Counted from the stretch's first letter, positions 29,034-38,830 are shown. The stretch: 64,000 nucleotides of DNA from Hyphomicrobium methylovorum (GCF_013626205.1 NZ_QHJE01000001.1:248001-312000), one strand, 5' to 3'. The notes: a model not told the origin generated them from the letters alone. A program made the numbers and translations.

Positions 29034-29780
29034 ATGGCGAAAGCGCCCGCATTCTCCCGTATTTTCAGCAGCCGCGGCCGATCAATCGCGGTTGCGGCGC
29101 TGGCAGCGGTCTCAGTGTTCGCGGCCTATCATGTTTCCAATCTTTCGGCCGAAGACGCGCGGGCGGTGCCGCCTCCCCTCGTGGATGAACCGGTGAACGC
29201 GGCCGCCTCCAGCGAAACGGCTGTTTTTGCGGGCGGGTGCTTCTGGGGCGTGCAAGGCGTTTTCCAGCATGTTGCCGGAGTTCGGAATGCCGTCTCCGGG
29301 TATGCGGGCGGAAACGCCGACACGGCCAAGTACGAGAAGGTAGGCCTCGGCGACACGGGGCACGCAGAATCCGTCAGCGTGACGTTCGATCCGCGCGAAA
29401 TCAGTTACGGCAAACTTCTGCAGATCTATTTCTCGGTCGCGCACGATCCGACGGAACTCAATCGCCAAGGCCCGGACCACGGCACGCAGTACCGCTCGAC
29501 GATCTTCCCGACATCTGCCGAGCAGGAGAAAGTTGCTCGCGCCTACATTGCGCAGCTCGGCGCAGCGAAGGTCTTTCCCGATACGATCAAGACAACGGTC
29601 GAGACCGGCAAAGTCTTCTACCCCGCAGAGGCGTATCATCAGGATTTCCTGACGCGCAATCCGCGCTACGCGTACATCGTCATCAACGACCTGCCGAAGA
29701 TCGCAGCGCTGAAGCGCGTCTTCGCCCAATCCTATCGCGCGGATCCAGTTTTAGTGGCGCAGTCATCGCAGTCGCACTGA
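29034..29780 (+). CDS. msrA: Periplasmic peptide methionine sulfoxide reductase MsrA
   Basis: A 248-residue protein starting at the ATG after AGGAGCGAAGC. Residues 15-33 form a hydrophobic anchor or leader (SIAVAALAAVSVFAAYHV), so it acts in the periplasm. The catalytic motif FAGGCFWGVQG has Cys69. It is followed by GYAGGNADTAKYEKV, GDTGHAESVSVTFDP, HDPTELNRQGPDHGTQYRS and the YHQDFL end. It reduces methionine-S-sulfoxide. Most MsrA are cytosolic; the leader makes this a stand-alone exported form. It converges with the decarboxylase gene 25 bp away. Confidence 0.92.
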   Translation: MAKAPAFSRIFSSRGRSIAVAALAAVSVFAAYHVSNLSAEDARAVPPPLVDEPVNAAASSETAVFAGGCFWGVQGVFQHVAGVRNAVSGYAGGNADTAKYEKVGLGDTGHAESVSVTFDPREISYGKLLQIYFSVAHDPTELNRQGPDHGTQYRSTIFPTSAEQEKVARAYIAQLGAAKVFPDTIKTTVETGKVFYPAEAYHQDFLTRNPRYAYIVINDLPKIAALKRVFAQSYRADPVLVAQSSQSH

Positions 29781-29804
29781 TGGCGACCGCGGCGTCCGTA
29801 AGCG

Positions 29805-30983
29805 TCAGGCGTTCTTTGCAACCGGCTCGAGATCGTTGGTGTAAATCGAGTACATCGGCTCATCCTGCAGGATGACGTCGATGTATTCGCCGTAGCCGTT
29901 GAAGCGCGTAGCGAGCGCGCGGCCGTATGCGCCGATGTTGCCGATCTCGATGTAGTCGCCTTCGCGAACCGATGCCGGCAGCATGAAGGGTCCCTTCATC
30001 CGATCGATCGAGTCACACGTCGGTCCCCAGAGCTCGAAAGGCTCGAGCGGCTCGTTCGGGTCGAGGCCCGCGCGGATCAAGCGAACCGGAAAGACGAAAC
30101 CCATGTTCGCGCTATCGAACAGCGCGCCATAACCGCCGTCATTGATGAATAGCTGGTTGCCCGACTTCCGCAGATCGACCTTGACGATCAAGCTCTCGGC
30201 TTCGGCGACAAGCGCGCGGCCGGGTTCGCATATCAAACGGCAATGTTCGGTAACCGGCATCTTTGCCATCGACGCCTTTATGACTTCGATGAAGTCCGAA
30301 AGACGCGCAGGAACGCTGTCGGTATAGCGCGAGGGAAAGCCGCCTCCGATATCGATACCGTCGACGACGACGCCCGCCTTGACGATGAGTTTTTTGACTT
30401 CATCGAATGCCATGGCATAGGCGTCCGGCGTCGTTGTCTGCGAGCCGACGTGGAAGGTGATGCCGAGTTCGTCCGCCACCTGGCGCGCCTTGACGAGCAA
30501 GCGCTGCGCCTTTTGTCCTGTGATGCCGAACTTATGCTCCAGCGGCACGCGGCTGTTCTTGGCCGGAACCGAGATGCGCACGAACAGCTCCAGGTCTTTC
30601 GCGCCATCCGTTTCTTCGACGATCTTTTGCAGTTCGTCTTCGGTGTCGAGCGCAAAGCACTTGATGTCATAGTCGAAGTAAGCGCGACGGATCGCGTAGC
30701 GCGATTTGACCGGGTGCATGAAATGCAGGCGCACGCCGGGGATCGTTGCAGCGTCTTCAAGCTCGGCAACGGAGGCAACGTCAAACTGCGTGATGCCGGC
30801 GCCGTAGAGCGCGCCGAGCAGAAACACCGAGCTATTGGCCTTGTAGGCGTAAGCCACTTCGCCGGGGAAATTGTTGATGAACCAGCGCGCGGCGCGAGCC
30901 GCCGCATGAGGGCGCGCGGCCAAAACCGGACTGTCCGGCTTCAGTTCCGTCACCATCTCGAGTGCGGTTGCAAATTTCTCCAT
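29805..30983 (-). CDS. Ornithine/lysine decarboxylase, type III PLP fold
   Basis: A 392-residue alanine racemase-fold decarboxylase. The PLP Lys is in VAYAYKANSS (K48). IDIGGGFPSRY and CEPGRALVAEA bind the cofactor phosphate, and LWGPTCDSIDRM contributes the active-site Cys from the partner subunit. It should decarboxylate ornithine (and possibly lysine) to putrescine/cadaverine. The CxSxD motif marks the ODC class rather than diaminopimelate decarboxylase. Some 240 bp separate it from the upstream gene and should contain its promoter. Confidence 0.9.
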   Translation of the reverse strand: MEKFATALEMVTELKPDSPVLAARPHAAARAARWFINNFPGEVAYAYKANSSVFLLGALYGAGITQFDVASVAELEDAATIPGVRLHFMHPVKSRYAIRRAYFDYDIKCFALDTEDELQKIVEETDGAKDLELFVRISVPAKNSRVPLEHKFGITGQKAQRLLVKARQVADELGITFHVGSQTTTPDAYAMAFDEVKKLIVKAGVVVDGIDIGGGFPSRYTDSVPARLSDFIEVIKASMAKMPVTEHCRLICEPGRALVAEAESLIVKVDLRKSGNQLFINDGGYGALFDSANMGFVFPVRLIRAGLDPNEPLEPFELWGPTCDSIDRMKGPFMLPASVREGDYIEIGNIGAYGRALATRFNGYGEYIDVILQDEPMYSIYTNDLEPVAKNA

Positions 30984-31225
30984 CGCGAGCGTCTACCTTG
31001 TAAGCGAAAGCGGGTTCAAACCGGGCTGTCGGTGATCGGGAGTCGGTACTCCCACAAAGTTCGTGCATTTAGGATCGGCGGACCCCCATGTAAAGACATT
31101 CCGGCGAAAGACTTTAACAGGCCAAAGGGCTTCCGCGCCAAAGCGGAAATACGAGCGCCATTTGTGCGGTTTCATGACGATTTCGCAAAACGCGGCACTC
31201 AGACCGCCGATGAGCGACCAGCGCG

Positions 31226-33532
31226 TCACTTTTGGCCGAGGATCAGCACCGCGCGTCCGTCACGCAAAGCAACGCCGCCGGTATCGATGTCCGGGCGCCT
31301 CGGCTCGATGCGCTCTCCGCTGTCCACGCGGCGGCGCAACGCTCCCGACCGGGCAATGCGCGCGCGTTCGGCCTTCTCGGGGCTCAAGCGCATCTCGGCT
31401 TCGGTGACGAGCGTGTCCTGGATGAAGTTCTCCCAGTTCCCAAGCGCGGTGAACCGCTGACGCTCGAAGTCATGCTCAATCCCGATCGGTGGCGTGGCGC
31501 TGGTCGAGCAGCGGCCAAGCAGCGTCTCGCTGCCTTCCGATTTGAAGCGAAGTTGGAACGGCGCGGCTTTTCCCGGAATGCTGATCGGCTTGGCAGCCGT
31601 CAAACGATTGTCGCGTTCGAAATCGTTTGGAAACAAGATCGTCGCGATGCCCGCTGCGTCGACGCTGATTACAGTGAGATAACAGTCGTTATCGGCTTCG
31701 GCCTTGACCGTGATCAGGTCTCCGGGGACGGGACGCGGTTTATCGAACCAGAGGCTGAGACCAATTTCGGTTTTCTCGTCGCGCAGGAAGCCGCCGAATG
31801 ACGATTGCCGCGGTTCGTCGATCCCTTGCAGAAGTGCGAACAGACGGTCGAGTTCGGGACGCGACAACACTCCGTGCAGCAGACGGCGAGCCAGCGGTGC
31901 GGCCTGCCCTTTTGCAGCAGCCAGTTCGCGCATGAAGGCGTCTCGCTCCTGGCCGGTTTCGCTCAGCGCCGATTCAAAGTCCGCATCTTCGCGGTATCGC
32001 CGCGCCAGCCCCTGGATCAATTCTTCGCCGCGTATGCGCAGGTTCAAATCGATGCCAACTGTTTTGGCTGCGGCCTGGAAGTTTTCCGTTCCGCCCAGCA
32101 TCAAAAGTGCATTCTCGCTATCGGTCGCATAGAGCGGAAGCGCAGTTGCGCGGATCGGACTTCGCGGTGCGCTTGCATCCGTCGGGCCTGCGGACTTGAA
32201 TTCGTCGATCGCGGCAACGAGCCCTTGCGTATGGCAGGCCTGACATTTGCCACCTGCCCGAGTCGTCGGCTCGATCGCATCGGCCTCAGCGCCAGCGTAA
32301 AGTTTTTCAATTCCGGGCAGCACACGGTCGACGCGATGTCCTTGAGCATCGAAGAGCGCGTAGGCATAAAATCCATTCGGCAGCGTGTAGATGACACGCA
32401 CTTCGTCGTGCCGGAACGGCTCCGGATTGTCGCTCGCAGACTTCGGCCCGTGCGGATGCTCGAAGATGTCCTGATCGCCTGTGGCGGTCGCAAAATCGTA
32501 CACCAACCAGAGTCCGCCACGTGCGCCGGGGTGGCGCTCGATCAGACGGTTCGCGCGGGTGACGGCGCTTGTCCGTCTGGCAATGCGGCGCGCGGCTCCG
32601 GATTTGATATCGGCGGCGATATCGACACCGTTTGCCTCAGCCAGATCGGATAGCTTCGCCGGCGTATCGAGCAACTCGTAATACAGCGGTGCTTCGATCG
32701 TGGCGGCGAGCCAATCTCCGTTGACGATCGCGACGTTCGTGCCCGCGGTTTTCGTAATGGCATCATCGAACGGGCGAACGAGAGTCGGCGGATAGCTGCG
32801 CGCGATGCGTTCCCAGCGCTCCGGTGTCCAGCCAATGTCGGCGAGGCGGAACGAATAAACGGTGCCCGCGGCGTCGAGCGAGGTCAGCTTCACCGGACGC
32901 GACGCATGCGAGACGCCGTTGATGAGCTTGTTCAGCGCTTGGCCATATGCCGCCATGTCCGCGTCTGAGGTGCATGCGTTGTAGAGGTGAACAAGCGAGA
33001 TAAAGCGAACGTCGCCGCCCTGATCGCGTTCAAGCCGCTGCGCATCCCGAAGCATACGGGCAACGTCGGCGCTCTTTACCGGATGACGTAACGGGCATGT
33101 TGCGACGTCCGGCGCGAGATCCTTGATCCATTCGCGAACAGCCTGAATTTCTTCCGGCTGAGGTTCTGCCGTTCCAGTCGAATAGAGATCGAGCGGTGCG
33201 TGGCGGGCTTCGAACACTTCGTAAAGGCGCGATGCGTCTGGCAGACCGGGCTTCACCACCACCGGATCGCGCGCCAGAACATCAAGCGACAGAATATCGG
33301 CGAGGCCGCCCGAGGCGAGCGGACGTTCGAGGCGTCCGGCCTGATGGCAGCGTGAGCAGTATGTTTCAATAACGGTGTATGCCTTGGCGGCGCGCGCCTC
33401 TTCCGGCCGCGGCGGAACACCAACGGACGACGCATTCACGGGAGCGCTATTCTGCGCGAGGGCGCCTTTCGCACCGACGCAAAGGACGACGAGCAGGCCA
33501 AGCGTCAGCGCCGTGACCGAAATCACGTTCAT
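31226..33532 (-). CDS. Exported protein with two CXXCH heme motifs and a DUF4384-like C-terminus
   Basis: A protein of about 768 residues. The start is set at the ATG giving a leader MNVISVTALTLGLLVVLCVG; a GTG 33 bases upstream is the alternative. Two c-type heme attachment motifs are visible: CSRCH near residue 58 and CQACH near 430. The C-terminal 150 residues carry a DUF4384-type block: LSLWFDKPRPVPGDLITVKA then NDCYLTVISVDAAGIATIL. A domain arrangement joining cytochrome-like and DUF4384 parts is unusual. No electron partner is adjacent. It is divergent from an ABC exporter with about 245 bp between. Confidence 0.75.
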   Translation of the reverse strand: MNVISVTALTLGLLVVLCVGAKGALAQNSAPVNASSVGVPPRPEEARAAKAYTVIETYCSRCHQAGRLERPLASGGLADILSLDVLARDPVVVKPGLPDASRLYEVFEARHAPLDLYSTGTAEPQPEEIQAVREWIKDLAPDVATCPLRHPVKSADVARMLRDAQRLERDQGGDVRFISLVHLYNACTSDADMAAYGQALNKLINGVSHASRPVKLTSLDAAGTVYSFRLADIGWTPERWERIARSYPPTLVRPFDDAITKTAGTNVAIVNGDWLAATIEAPLYYELLDTPAKLSDLAEANGVDIAADIKSGAARRIARRTSAVTRANRLIERHPGARGGLWLVYDFATATGDQDIFEHPHGPKSASDNPEPFRHDEVRVIYTLPNGFYAYALFDAQGHRVDRVLPGIEKLYAGAEADAIEPTTRAGGKCQACHTQGLVAAIDEFKSAGPTDASAPRSPIRATALPLYATDSENALLMLGGTENFQAAAKTVGIDLNLRIRGEELIQGLARRYREDADFESALSETGQERDAFMRELAAAKGQAAPLARRLLHGVLSRPELDRLFALLQGIDEPRQSSFGGFLRDEKTEIGLSLWFDKPRPVPGDLITVKAEADNDCYLTVISVDAAGIATILFPNDFERDNRLTAAKPISIPGKAAPFQLRFKSEGSETLLGRCSTSATPPIGIEHDFERQRFTALGNWENFIQDTLVTEAEMRLSPEKAERARIARSGALRRRVDSGERIEPRRPDIDTGGVALRDGRAVLILGQK

Positions 33533-33777
33533 TACACGTGTGCAACGCAATGAGTTTCTCGCCACTCGTCCCCGCCCCCGGCAACCGCTTCTGCATTAGC
33601 CGCCGGTCGGGGCACCATAGTGGCGCGGCGGCGGAAACAACAGGATTCAGCGCCACGCTATTCACGGGCCGTTTGCCCGAAGCGCAGTGCCGCGACGAAT
33701 TGCGCGGCGTTTCTCCTGAACCGCCGACCGTCGCGCTTGTTAGCCCGAAAAGCTTGCGACCGGACACGGGAGACCGC

Positions 33778-35541
33778 ATGCGAGACTTGTCCGCCTATGC
33801 GAACCATCCTTTTCGCTTCATCCGATCCGTTATCGGTGGCTACTTCTGGAGCCACGTCGCTATCGGGCTCGCCGTTCTTGGCGCGGTGACGTGTTCCGTT
33901 TCAACGCAGTACGGGTTGAAGCACCTCGTCGATTCACTTTCGGATCCCGCGCGCCACGCTGGCGTTTGGTTGGCGTTCTTCCTTCTGGTGTCGCTCATCG
34001 CGGCCGACAATCTGTTCTGGCGGATCGCCGCGTGGCTCTGCCATTCGACCTATGTCGGCGTATCCGGAAGCGTACGGCGAAAGCTGTTCCGCCACCTCAC
34101 CGGCCATGCACCGAGCTTCTTCGCCAGCCAGGCGCCAGGCGCTCTCACGAGCCGCATCACGGCGACGTCGAACGCGCTTTACATGACCGAAACGATGGTG
34201 ACGTTCAACGTGCTGCCGCCGCTGATCGCGACGGTGGTGGCAATCATTTATCTCGCGACCGTCAGCGTCGGCATGGCTGCTTCGTTGACAGCGGCTGTCG
34301 CGGTTGTTGTCTGCATCATTTTCTATTGGGCCGCTCGCGGGACGCCGCATCATCACGCCTACGCCCGCGCGGCGGCCAGTGTTGATGGCGACATGATCGA
34401 TGTCGTCTCCAATATTTCCATCGTCAAATCATTTGGGCGATTGCGCAGCGAGCACTGCCGCCTCGGTTCCGTGATCGGCCAGGAAATGCGCGCACGGAAG
34501 ACAAGCCTCTACTTCCTCGAAAAGCTGCGTATCTTCCACGCCGCGAGCACCGCTTTGCTCATGTGCGGCGTGCTCGCTTGGGCGATTTCGCTTTGGCAAT
34601 CCGGGCGCGCAACGCCGGGCGATGTGGTTTTGGTCAGCACGCTTGGATTGTCGATCCTGTGCGCGACCCGCGATCTTGCGGTTGCTCTTGTGGACGTCAC
34701 GCAGCATCTCGCGCGCTTCTCGGAAGCGCTGCGCACGCTGCTCGTTCGGCATACGCTCATCGCGCCGACCGTTGGCGTCGGACCGGCTCATTCGCGTGGC
34801 GTCGTGGAATTTCGCGATGTCCACTTCGGCTATCCCGATGGCGGCGACGTTTTCAGCGGATTGAATTTCCGCGTTGAGGCTGGAAGCCGCGTCGGCATCG
34901 TCGGTCCATCTGGCGCGGGCAAATCGACCATCTTCTCCCTCATGCAGCGCTTTTACGACAAGCAGGGCGGCGCAATCTTGATCAATGGGCAGGAGAACGC
35001 CGCGATGCCCGATGCCGCGCTCCGACGCGCTATCGCCGTGGTGCCGCAGGATGTCAGCCTCTTCCATCGCAGTCTGCGGGAGAACATCCGTTACGGCCGC
35101 CCGGACGCGACGGACGCGGAGGTTTGGGATGCCGCGAGAACGGCGCGCTGCTTCGACTTCATCGAGAGGCTTCCCGAAGGCCTCGATACGATCGTCGGCG
35201 ACCGGGGTGCCAAGCTTTCCGGCGGACAGCGCCAGCGCATCGCGATAGCCCGCGCGTTTCTGAAAGATGCGCCGATCCTTCTGCTCGACGAAGCGACGTC
35301 GGCCCTCGACGCAGAGTCTGAAGAAATGATCCGCGAGGCGTTGTCGACCTTGATGACCGGCCGGACCGTGCTCGCCATAGCGCATCGCTTATCGACGTTG
35401 CGGAGCTTCGACCGGATCATGGTGATCCAGGATGGCGAAGTGGTGCAGGACGGCCGACCCGATGCCCTGCTCCGTCGTGGTGGCGCTTATAAATCTCTCG
35501 TCGATCTCGAAGTGCGCCGACTGCACTGCGTAGCCGCGTAA
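33778..35541 (+). CDS. ABC exporter, fused permease and ATPase
   Basis: A 587-residue half-transporter, starting at the ATG after CGGGAGACCGC; the 80 upstream residues of open frame have no domain. Six TM segments occupy about 1-300. The ATPase has Walker A GPSGAGKST near 378, the Q-loop PQDVSLFHR, the signature KLSGGQRQRIAIARA near 480, Walker B ILLLDEATSALD and the H-loop AHRLS. It is an MsbA/ATM-like lipid or peptide exporter working as a homodimer. The substrate is unknown; no partner gene is adjacent. Confidence 0.9.
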   Translation: MRDLSAYANHPFRFIRSVIGGYFWSHVAIGLAVLGAVTCSVSTQYGLKHLVDSLSDPARHAGVWLAFFLLVSLIAADNLFWRIAAWLCHSTYVGVSGSVRRKLFRHLTGHAPSFFASQAPGALTSRITATSNALYMTETMVTFNVLPPLIATVVAIIYLATVSVGMAASLTAAVAVVVCIIFYWAARGTPHHHAYARAAASVDGDMIDVVSNISIVKSFGRLRSEHCRLGSVIGQEMRARKTSLYFLEKLRIFHAASTALLMCGVLAWAISLWQSGRATPGDVVLVSTLGLSILCATRDLAVALVDVTQHLARFSEALRTLLVRHTLIAPTVGVGPAHSRGVVEFRDVHFGYPDGGDVFSGLNFRVEAGSRVGIVGPSGAGKSTIFSLMQRFYDKQGGAILINGQENAAMPDAALRRAIAVVPQDVSLFHRSLRENIRYGRPDATDAEVWDAARTARCFDFIERLPEGLDTIVGDRGAKLSGGQRQRIAIARAFLKDAPILLLDEATSALDAESEEMIREALSTLMTGRTVLAIAHRLSTLRSFDRIMVIQDGEVVQDGRPDALLRRGGAYKSLVDLEVRRLHCVAA

Positions 35542-35564
35542 GTCACACGCCAAGTCACCCGTTA

Positions 35565-35583
35565 ACGTCTCGTTAAGAGACGT
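35565..35583. other. Short perfect hairpin downstream of the ABC exporter
   Basis: ACGTCTC and GAGACGT are perfect arms around GTTAA. There is no T-run after it on the plus strand, so a simple intrinsic terminator is doubtful; an operator or weak stop signal are alternatives. Confidence 0.35.
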
Positions 35584-35698
35584 AAAGAACTCGTTAAATC
35601 TACGATATGCGCGTTAGCGATGGTGCGACATGACCTTCGACTGAAAACCAAAACTCAGTTACAAGAAACTTACTCGATTGAATTCAAGGCGGACGGCG

Positions 35699-35863
35699 AT
35701 GGACTTCAAATCGACATATGACCGAGACGCGAGGTTTCAGCGAATTGCCCATACGTGCACGATGCTCTGCCTTTGTTTGACGGGCGGCATCATGCTTGCG
35801 ACGCTCATCCTTTCTCCAGCGAACACGTCTGAAGCGAACATGGTTTCGATTTCTCAACGCTAA
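35699..35863 (+). CDS. Small membrane protein, 54 aa
   Basis: A 54-residue frame from an ATG at 35699 with one strong TM segment (about residues 20-45, CTMLCLCLTGGIMLATLIL) flanked by a basic N-terminus (FKSTYDRDARFQR) and a polar end. A TTG 21 bases upstream is an alternative start. An excellent terminator sits 40 bp after the stop, which supports transcription of the region. No family was recognised. Confidence 0.45.
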   Translation: MDFKSTYDRDARFQRIAHTCTMLCLCLTGGIMLATLILSPANTSEANMVSISQR

Positions 35864-35903
35864 CAGTTTTTGACGATCACTCCCCCCTACCGATCCAAAC
35901 TCC

Positions 35904-35933
35904 GGCCCTGCGATAACCTCGCGGGGCCTTTTT
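35904..35933 (+). terminator. Intrinsic terminator
   Basis: GGCCCTGCGA and TCGCGGGGCC form a 10-bp stem with one G-T pair and a 5-base loop, followed by TTTTT. It ends transcription of the small membrane protein before the dehydrogenase gene. The rest of 35542-36048 shows no other gene. Confidence 0.85.
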
Positions 35934-36048
35934 CATTCCCATCGGGCATGGCACCGTCGGGCAAACGGCCGCGACGGCATGGACGGGTAAAGGCGGTATA
36001 AGCGCTGCGGCGCGCCAAGGCGGCCGCAGCAACGAGGGGGTTAACAGG

Positions 36049-36930
36049 ATGGCAAAAGTTGCGTGGCTCGGGCTTGGTGTCATGGGTTACCCTATGGCCG
36101 GGCATTTGAAGCGCCGCGGCGGCCATGACCTCGTCGTTTATAATCGCTCCGCCGCCAAGGCCGAGCGTTGGCGCGATGAATTCGGCGGCGAGATTGCCGA
36201 GACGCCCGCCTTGGCTGCGCGCGGATGCGACGCGGTGTTTGCGTGCGTTGGCAACGATGACGACGTGCGCGCGGTGACGACTGGACCGGACGGCGCATTT
36301 CAGACGATGACAGGCGGCGCGGTCTTCATCGATCATACGACCACGTCCGCAGACGTCGCGCGCGAATTGGCTAAAGCCGCGCACGGACGCGGTCTCAGCT
36401 TCCTCGATTGTCCGGTGTCGGGCGGTCAGGCGGGCGCAGAAGGCGGTGTGCTGACCGTTATGGCCGGGGGCGATGACGCAGCTTTTGCCAAAGTCGAGCC
36501 GCTGATTGCGTGCTTTGCGCGCTCGATCCGGTTGATGGGCCAATCTGGCTCTGGGCAGCTAGCGAAGATGGCGAACCAGATCGCTGTCGCGGGCGTGGTT
36601 CAGGGCCTATCAGAAGCGATCAATTTTGCGGAGCGCGCGGGCCTCGACGTCGAAGCGTTGATTGCGACGATTTCGAAAGGCGCGGCTCAATCCTGGCAGA
36701 TGGAAAACCGCTGGCGAACGATGCACGATCGTGAGTTCGAGTTCGGCTTCGCGGTCGATTGGATACGCAAAGATTTGGGGATCTGCCTTGAGGAAGGCGC
36801 GCGCAACGGCGCCGATCTTCCCATCACGCGCCTGATCGACACGTTCTATGCCGAAGTGCAGGCGCTCGGCGGCGGGCGTTGGGATACGTCGAGCCTCATC
36901 GCCCGTCTCAAACCGCAAACGCCCGAATAG
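36049..36930 (+). CDS. NAD(P)-dependent beta-hydroxyacid dehydrogenase (3-hydroxyisobutyrate dehydrogenase family)
   Basis: A 293-residue dehydrogenase. The Rossmann motif VAWLGLGVMGYPMAGHL opens the protein and the substrate motif LDCPVSGGQAGAEGGVLTVM is near residue 120. The catalytic Lys is in GSGQLAKMANQIAV near 171, and the C-terminal helix block has KDLGICLEEG. The family oxidises 3-hydroxyisobutyrate, tartronate semialdehyde or similar; the exact substrate is open. It converges on the Lrp-type regulator 10 bp away. Confidence 0.88.
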   Translation: MAKVAWLGLGVMGYPMAGHLKRRGGHDLVVYNRSAAKAERWRDEFGGEIAETPALAARGCDAVFACVGNDDDVRAVTTGPDGAFQTMTGGAVFIDHTTTSADVARELAKAAHGRGLSFLDCPVSGGQAGAEGGVLTVMAGGDDAAFAKVEPLIACFARSIRLMGQSGSGQLAKMANQIAVAGVVQGLSEAINFAERAGLDVEALIATISKGAAQSWQMENRWRTMHDREFEFGFAVDWIRKDLGICLEEGARNGADLPITRLIDTFYAEVQALGGGRWDTSSLIARLKPQTPE

Positions 36931-36940
36931 ACTCTTGCGC

Positions 36941-37444
36941 TCAGGCCGGGACGGTCTGTGGCGAGTTCGCCTCGCGCTTTGGCAGTGCAAACTGAAGCGG
37001 GAGCGCGGTGGTATATTTGATCTGTTCCATCGCGAACGCGGATGACACCTTCGCGATAGCAATGCGCGAAATGAGCTTTTTGTAAAAGGCGTCATAGGCG
37101 GCGATGTCTGGCACCGCTACCCGCAGCAGATAGTCGATGTCTCCGGACATGCGATAGAATTCCACGACCTCGGGGAATTCGGCGACGGCGACATGAAATT
37201 TTTCGAGCCAGTCGAGCGAGTGTTTGTCGGTTTTGATCGAGACGAACACCGTGACGCCCGCATTGACCTGCTGAGCATCCAAAATTGCAACACGTCGCTG
37301 GATGACGCCAGCTTCCTCAAGTTTTTGAACCCGGCGCCAACAGGGCGTCGTCGATAGTCCGACCTCTTTGCCGATCTCAGCTACTGCGCGCGTGCAGTCC
37401 TGCTGCAGAATGCGCAATATCTTGACATCCATTTCATCCAGCAT
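36941..37444 (-). CDS. Lrp/AsnC family transcriptional regulator
   Basis: A 167-residue regulator. The N-terminal HTH has DEMDVKILRILQQDCTRAVA then EIGKEVGLSTTPCWRRVQKL (about 2-45). The RAM ligand-binding domain covers about 65-150, with FYRMSGDIDYLLRV and AYDAFYKKLI. Members sense amino acids and form octamers. The target is unknown. The upstream region 37445-37569 separates it from the leftward GST gene. Confidence 0.92.
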   Translation of the reverse strand: MLDEMDVKILRILQQDCTRAVAEIGKEVGLSTTPCWRRVQKLEEAGVIQRRVAILDAQQVNAGVTVFVSIKTDKHSLDWLEKFHVAVAEFPEVVEFYRMSGDIDYLLRVAVPDIAAYDAFYKKLISRIAIAKVSSAFAMEQIKYTTALPLQFALPKREANSPQTVPA

Positions 37445-37569
37445 CCGGCGTCTCCGAAATCTCTTTTTTTATTTTTGGCTGCTTTTAGATTTCAATTCTC
37501 TTTTACAGCCCCTGTCAACCAGTGGTCCGGTCGGATTTTTCCCTCATACCGGGAAAGACTTTCCCCAGA

Positions 37570-38190
37570 TCATGCGGAGGCGGATGATCGCGACGAGACC
37601 TCAGAATACCAACGCATGACGTGCTGAAATCCTTCGGCACTTCCTGCGCGTGCCGGCTTCATAAAATCGATTGCGACGAGCAGTGTGATATCGGCGATGG
37701 AATACGCATCGCCAGCGAGATAACGACTCTCTCCAAGACGGGTGTTCAGCCGCGCCAACTCAGCTTCCGTCTTCGCGCGGTTTGCTTCTCCCCATGAGGC
37801 CACTTGCGGCACCTCGAGGTGAGCGATCTTCGGATGAAGATGGCGGAACACGGCTGTGACTGCATTGAAAAGCCCGAGTTCCGCGCGGCGATTCCACATT
37901 TCGACTTGAGCCTTCCCAAACGCGCCACTGCCGAACAATGCGGGCTCCGGGTACATCTCTTCAAAGTACCGGCAGATCGCGACGGACTCGGCAATGGTGC
38001 GCCCGTCGTCAAGCACGAGCACGGGCACGCGCTGCCAGGGGTTCAGATCCACGAAGTCCGGAGAGGATAAGTTCTCCGTCATCATGTTGCGCTCTTCGCG
38101 CGGAACATCGATGCCTTTTTCCGCTAGGAAGATGGAGACGCGCCTCGGATTTGGTGCACGGTGCGTTTCGATGATCCGCATGGGCGTCAT
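37570..38190 (-). CDS. Glutathione S-transferase family protein
   Basis: A 206-residue GST starting at ATG 38190, which overlaps the nuclease stop in ATGA; an ATG 9 bases further on is an alternative. The thioredoxin-like N-terminal domain has RRVSIFLAEKGIDV, WQRVPVLVLDDGRTIAESVA (the cis-Pro and the glutathione-contacting ES). The helical C-terminal domain ends with YLAGDAYSIADITLLVAIDF, the N-capping box. Substrate unknown. It is translationally coupled to the upstream thermonuclease. Confidence 0.9.
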   Translation of the reverse strand: MTPMRIIETHRAPNPRRVSIFLAEKGIDVPREERNMMTENLSSPDFVDLNPWQRVPVLVLDDGRTIAESVAICRYFEEMYPEPALFGSGAFGKAQVEMWNRRAELGLFNAVTAVFRHLHPKIAHLEVPQVASWGEANRAKTEAELARLNTRLGESRYLAGDAYSIADITLLVAIDFMKPARAGSAEGFQHVMRWYSEVSSRSSASA

Positions 38191-38735
38191 GATCCCGAAT
38201 TTTTCTGGTGTTCGTCGCGCCACGCACGCGGCATCTGAAACTCGGCTCCCCAAAGGCCCTTCCGTGCCGCCTTTGCCTGCGCTTCTTCGCTGCGAAAGCC
38301 ACCATACGACACGGCCATTCCCGCGGCGACCATTCCAGCGTTCAGTTCGCGCGATCCAGCTCTGCAATTTGCGAGCAGGCGGCCGAAGCGGTCACGCTCG
38401 CTCACGCTGCAAACGACCGTGTCGCCACCGATGAGCTGACGCAGCGTGTCACGAGCAGCATCGCCGCAATTCCAGGGGGTGCCATCGCGGCGGCATGTCT
38501 GACGGCCTTCCGGCGCGTCAATTCCTTTCAGTCGAACCTCGTCGCCGCCGACGCGGAGGCTGTCGCCATCAATCGGGTGACCTCTCCCCTCAATCGAGGG
38601 CGGGAACGGATCGTCCTGACCGGGGTGTCGGCTGACGTTTCGACCGAATATCAGGACAAGCGCAGCGAACAGCAGGATCGCCCCCTGGCGTAGGATTTGC
38701 CGCTGCCGGTACCTGGGAATTCGCGAAATTCTCAT
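38187..38735 (-). CDS. Membrane-anchored thermonuclease (SNase) family protein
   Basis: A 182-residue protein with an N-terminal TM segment (ILLFAALVLIFGRNV, about 19-33). A staphylococcal-nuclease-like domain follows: IDGDSLRVGGDEVRLKGIDAPE near residue 55, then RDRFGRLLANC and MVAAGMAVSYGGF. The family's Arg/Glu catalytic positions are partly visible (RLKGIDAPE). It would act in the periplasm as a nuclease or a nuclease-like protein. Its stop overlaps the GST start by four bases. Confidence 0.85.
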   Translation of the reverse strand: MRISRIPRYRQRQILRQGAILLFAALVLIFGRNVSRHPGQDDPFPPSIEGRGHPIDGDSLRVGGDEVRLKGIDAPEGRQTCRRDGTPWNCGDAARDTLRQLIGGDTVVCSVSERDRFGRLLANCRAGSRELNAGMVAAGMAVSYGGFRSEEAQAKAARKGLWGAEFQMPRAWRDEHQKNSGS

Positions 38736-38830
38736 TGTTCTTCTTAGCAGTTTGGCAGGTTTTAAGCCTTGCTTTAACCAATTGGCGTCAATTTACGGCG
38801 GTCGCGGGCCCTCATCGGGTTGCTGCGACG

